A stretch of 6,626 bases of DNA. Source: Candidatus Eiseniibacteriota bacterium. Its GTDB lineage: Bacteria > Eisenbacteria > RBG-16-71-46 > SZUA-252. A program made the position numbers and the translations under genes. Of this stretch, positions 4,728 to 6,626 are shown one piece after another (position 1 is the stretch's first letter; each line of letters begins with the position of its first letter). The stretch spans positions 1 to 6,626 of the forward strand of contig JAEHDN010000352.1 in assembly GCA_016880395.1 (NCBI GenBank), in the 5' to 3' direction. The notes beneath the pieces were generated by a model. It had not been told where the DNA came from. It ran no database searches and was given only the letters and a program-made list of their open reading frames with translations.

Positions 4728-6118
4728 GTCCAAGCGATCTCGACGCGACCGGCCTTGCCGGTCTCATTGCGAAGAGGCAGATCTCGCCCGTCGAGGTCGT
4801 GCGGGCTTTCCTCGAGCGCATCACGACCCTGAACCCACGGATCAACGCCATCCTGACGCTCGCCCCCACCGTGGAAGAGGAGGCCCGCCGGGCCGAGGCC
4901 GCCGTCCTGCGCGGCGAGGCGATTGGCCCACTCCACGGGGTGCCGTTCACGGTCAAGGATTCGTTGGATACGGCGGGCGTCCGGACCACACGCGGCTCAC
5001 GGCTCTTCATGGCCCACGTCCCCGCGACGGACGCCACGGTCGTCGCGCGCCTGAAGAGAGCGGGAGCGATCCTCCTCGCGAAGACAAACGTGCCGGAGTT
5101 CTCGTTCGCGCGTGAGACCGCGAACCTCTTGATCGGACGGACCGTGAATCCCTGGAATCCGGACCGGACCCCAGGTGGCTCGAGCGGCGGCGAAGCCGCC
5201 GCCATTGCGGCGAGACTCTCGCCCCTCGGCCTCGGCAGCGACGTGGCGGTATCGATCCGGGGCCCCGCCCACTACTGCGGCATCGTGGGGCTGAAGGCGA
5301 CACATGGACGCATCCCGCTGACGGGCCACTGGCCGGAGACGCTCCGCCGATTCTGGCACGTCGGTCCGATGGCGAGGACGGTGCGTGACACCGCGCTCGC
5401 GCTCACGATTCTCGCCGGTCCGGACGGATGCGACGGATACGCGACACCGTTCCCGCCGCCGGTCATTCCGGACGCGGACGCCGCTTGCACCGGGCTTCGC
5501 GTCGGCTGGCTCGCCACCGAAGGCTTCGGGCCCGTGTCGCAGGACGTCGCGAGCGTGGTCGCGCACGCCGCCGAAGCGCTCACAACCCTGGGGGCCGAGG
5601 TCGCGACGGCGAACATCCCTGGGCTCTTCGGTCGCGACTGCAATGCCCTCACCATGACCCTCTTCCGCGCGGAAGCGGGATCCTATTTCGAGCGCCTCGT
5701 CCGAGGACGGGAAGAGGCCCTTCATGCCACGACCCGGCGCTTTCTCGACAGCCCCGTTCCGACGCTCGAGGAATACACCGCCGCACTTCACGACCTCGAG
5801 CAGCTTCGCGACGACGTCGCTGTCTATTTCGCCGATCACGACGTGCTGCTCTGCCCGGTCTCCCCGGTCGCGGCGTTCCCTCACGACGCAAGACAGGTGC
5901 TTGTCGAGGGCATGACGCTGCCGGCTCGGCATGTCGTGCGACCGACGGTACCCTTCAACGTCACCGGGTCTCCGGCGCTCTCACTACCGTTCGGCTGGAG
6001 CCACGAGGGCCTCCCCATCGGCGTCCAGCTCGTTGGGCGCCACGGCGACGAGGCCACGCTCCTGCGCCTCGCGATGGCGCTCGAGCGCTTCCAGGATCGC
6101 CGCCTTCTCCGACCGTGA
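4718..6118 (+). CDS. Amidase-signature family hydrolase with altered oxyanion-hole loop
   Basis: A 466-residue amidase-signature enzyme (normal length), predicted to hydrolyse a carboxamide or related C-N bond. The Ser-cisSer-Lys triad is intact: K80 in PFTVKDSLDT, S155 in PGGSSGGE and nucleophile S179 in DVAVSIRGPA. The spacings of 75 and 24 equal those in mammalian FAAH (K142, S217, S241). The loop before the nucleophile, normally x-G-G-S and supplying oxyanion-hole amides, reads V-A-V-S (176-179). GIVGLKATHGRIPLTGHWP (188-206) and the C-terminal NVTGSPALSLPFG (414-426) and GLPIGVQLVG (431-440) complete the family pattern. ATG at 4718 is chosen because homology starts there; the frame extends to 4601, but only through the promoter and the antisense of the repressor. 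No signal peptide is seen, so it should be cytoplasmic. GatA is unlikely, since no gatB or gatC partner is nearby. Substrate unknown. Confidence 0.95.
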   Translation: MSASPSDLDATGLAGLIAKRQISPVEVVRAFLERITTLNPRINAILTLAPTVEEEARRAEAAVLRGEAIGPLHGVPFTVKDSLDTAGVRTTRGSRLFMAHVPATDATVVARLKRAGAILLAKTNVPEFSFARETANLLIGRTVNPWNPDRTPGGSSGGEAAAIAARLSPLGLGSDVAVSIRGPAHYCGIVGLKATHGRIPLTGHWPETLRRFWHVGPMARTVRDTALALTILAGPDGCDGYATPFPPPVIPDADAACTGLRVGWLATEGFGPVSQDVASVVAHAAEALTTLGAEVATANIPGLFGRDCNALTMTLFRAEAGSYFERLVRGREEALHATTRRFLDSPVPTLEEYTAALHDLEQLRDDVAVYFADHDVLLCPVSPVAAFPHDARQVLVEGMTLPARHVVRPTVPFNVTGSPALSLPFGWSHEGLPIGVQLVGRHGDEATLLRLAMALERFQDRRLLRP

Positions 6119-6133
6119 GCGGGGTGACCGCGC

Positions 6134-6187
6134 TATGCTGGGGCGCCGCCACACCCCGAACGGGTGGGCGCCACTCTCACGAGGAGG
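6134..6187 (+). promoter_or_regulatory. Amidase-CMD intergenic region: possible -10, hairpin and ribosome binding site
   Basis: The 75-base gap holds a possible -10 TATGCT (6134-6139; no good -35). It also holds a GC-rich inverted repeat (6142-6172) pairing GGCGCC with GGCGCC and CACCC with GGGTG around a CGAAC loop, with a four-base bulge on the left arm. A strong GAGGAGG (6181-6187) lies six bases before the ATG at 6194. No T tract follows the hairpin, so I do not call it a terminator. The downstream gene may be co-transcribed with the amidase or have its own promoter. Confidence 0.4.
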
Positions 6188-6193
6188 ACACCC

Positions 6194-6626
6194 ATGAGTC
6201 GCTCCGAGACCCCGGCCAGCCCCCGCTTCACGGTCCTCACCGAAGCCACGATGACGCCGCGCCAGCGCGAGAGCTACCAGGCCATCGTCTCGGGGCCCCG
6301 CAAGGGCGCCCGGGGGCCCTTCAATGCGCTCCTGCGCAGCCCGGAGGTGGCGGATCGCGTCCAGAAGGTCGGGGAGTACATCCGCTTCCAGTCCACGATC
6401 CCGGCGCCGCTCAACGAGATGGCGATCCTGATCACCGGGCGCTTCTGGGGCGCGCAGTACGAATTCTGGGCGCACCGTCGCCTCGCGCGGACGGCGGGGC
6501 ACGGCGACGCGATCATCGACGCGCTCGCCGACGGGCGGCGCCCGTCGGCGATGAGCGGCGACGAGCGCATCGTGTACGACTTCTGCAGCGAGCTGTTCCG
6601 CGACAAGGCGGTCTCCGATGCCGCGC
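6194..6626 (+). CDS. Carboxymuconolactone decarboxylase (CMD) family protein, 3' end outside window
   Basis: The first 144 codons of an all-helical CMD/AhpD-fold protein. Recognisable parts are MTPRQRESYQAIVSGPRKG (20-38), GPFNALLRSPEVADRVQKVGEYIRF (41-65, split here only for description), NEMAILITGRFWGAQYEFWAH (74-94, with the family histidine H94) and ERIVYDFCSELF (124-135). The AhpD redox pair CxxC is absent (the only cysteine is C131), so a peroxidase-type role is unlikely. Similar proteins are often annotated as 4-carboxymuconolactone decarboxylase, but many have no proven reaction; an accessory role in aromatic or xenobiotic breakdown is inferred from the family and the neighbouring amidase. 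Start set by GAGGAGG six bases upstream. The gene leaves the window at 6626; the family length suggests roughly 30-50 residues are missing. Confidence 0.88.
   Translation, partial: MSRSETPASPRFTVLTEATMTPRQRESYQAIVSGPRKGARGPFNALLRSPEVADRVQKVGEYIRFQSTIPAPLNEMAILITGRFWGAQYEFWAHRRLARTAGHGDAIIDALADGRRPSAMSGDERIVYDFCSELFRDKAVSDAA

Noticed and set aside
4997..5932. Minus-strand open frame (311 codons) inside the amidase gene
   Set aside because: Charged, low-complexity sequence antisense to a gene with an intact catalytic triad; no recognisable domain.
6194..6626. AhpD-type alkylhydroperoxidase reading of the CMD protein
   Set aside because: The CxxC redox pair is absent from the visible 144 residues.

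Overview
The window is GC-rich (about two thirds G+C by eye), densely packed bacterial DNA with short intergenic gaps and several GTG starts. This fits a soil or subsurface bacterium such as a Rokubacteria/Methylomirabilota-like or proteobacterial lineage. That placement is a low-confidence impression from protein style, because no rRNA or other marker is present. There are nine protein genes. No RNA gene, mobile element or CRISPR array was seen.

Left arm (minus strand, 4692 down to 1): seven co-directional genes with gaps of -4, 18, 36, 13, 17 and 51 bases. In transcription order they encode a TetR-family repressor of the LmrA/YxaF (QdoR) type, a PaaI-type hotdog thioesterase, a classical SDR dehydrogenase, an ACMSD-like (amidohydrolase-2) TIM-barrel protein, a NIPSNAP-like small protein, an EamA/DMT ten-helix transporter, and an inositol-monophosphatase/histidinol-phosphatase family enzyme cut by the window edge. 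The first six look like one operon. The phosphatase may be read from the same transcript or from its own promoter.

Right arm (plus strand, 4718 to the end): an amidase-signature hydrolase, then a carboxymuconolactone-decarboxylase-family (CMD) protein cut by the window edge.

Control point: only 25 bases separate the repressor GTG and the amidase ATG. This AT-rich island holds back-to-back -10 hexamers and an 18-base site (4699-4716). The site agrees at every position with the LmrA/YxaF box consensus of Bacillus subtilis as I recall it. The repressor gene encodes the matching protein family, so one site probably silences both arms until a small molecule is bound. Both transcripts appear leaderless or nearly so.

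Working together (inference): the set looks like an inducible catabolic or detoxification module. The amidase would cleave an amide, the SDR oxidise or reduce an alcohol/ketone, the barrel protein act on a carboxylated or ring-cleaved intermediate, the thioesterase release a CoA thioester, and the EamA protein move substrate or product. The substrate cannot be read from the sequence. Two of the enzymes carry substitutions at textbook catalytic positions (amidase oxyanion hole; barrel-protein metal ligands), and the SDR has Asp where the tetrad Asn normally sits. The pathway chemistry may therefore not be the standard one.
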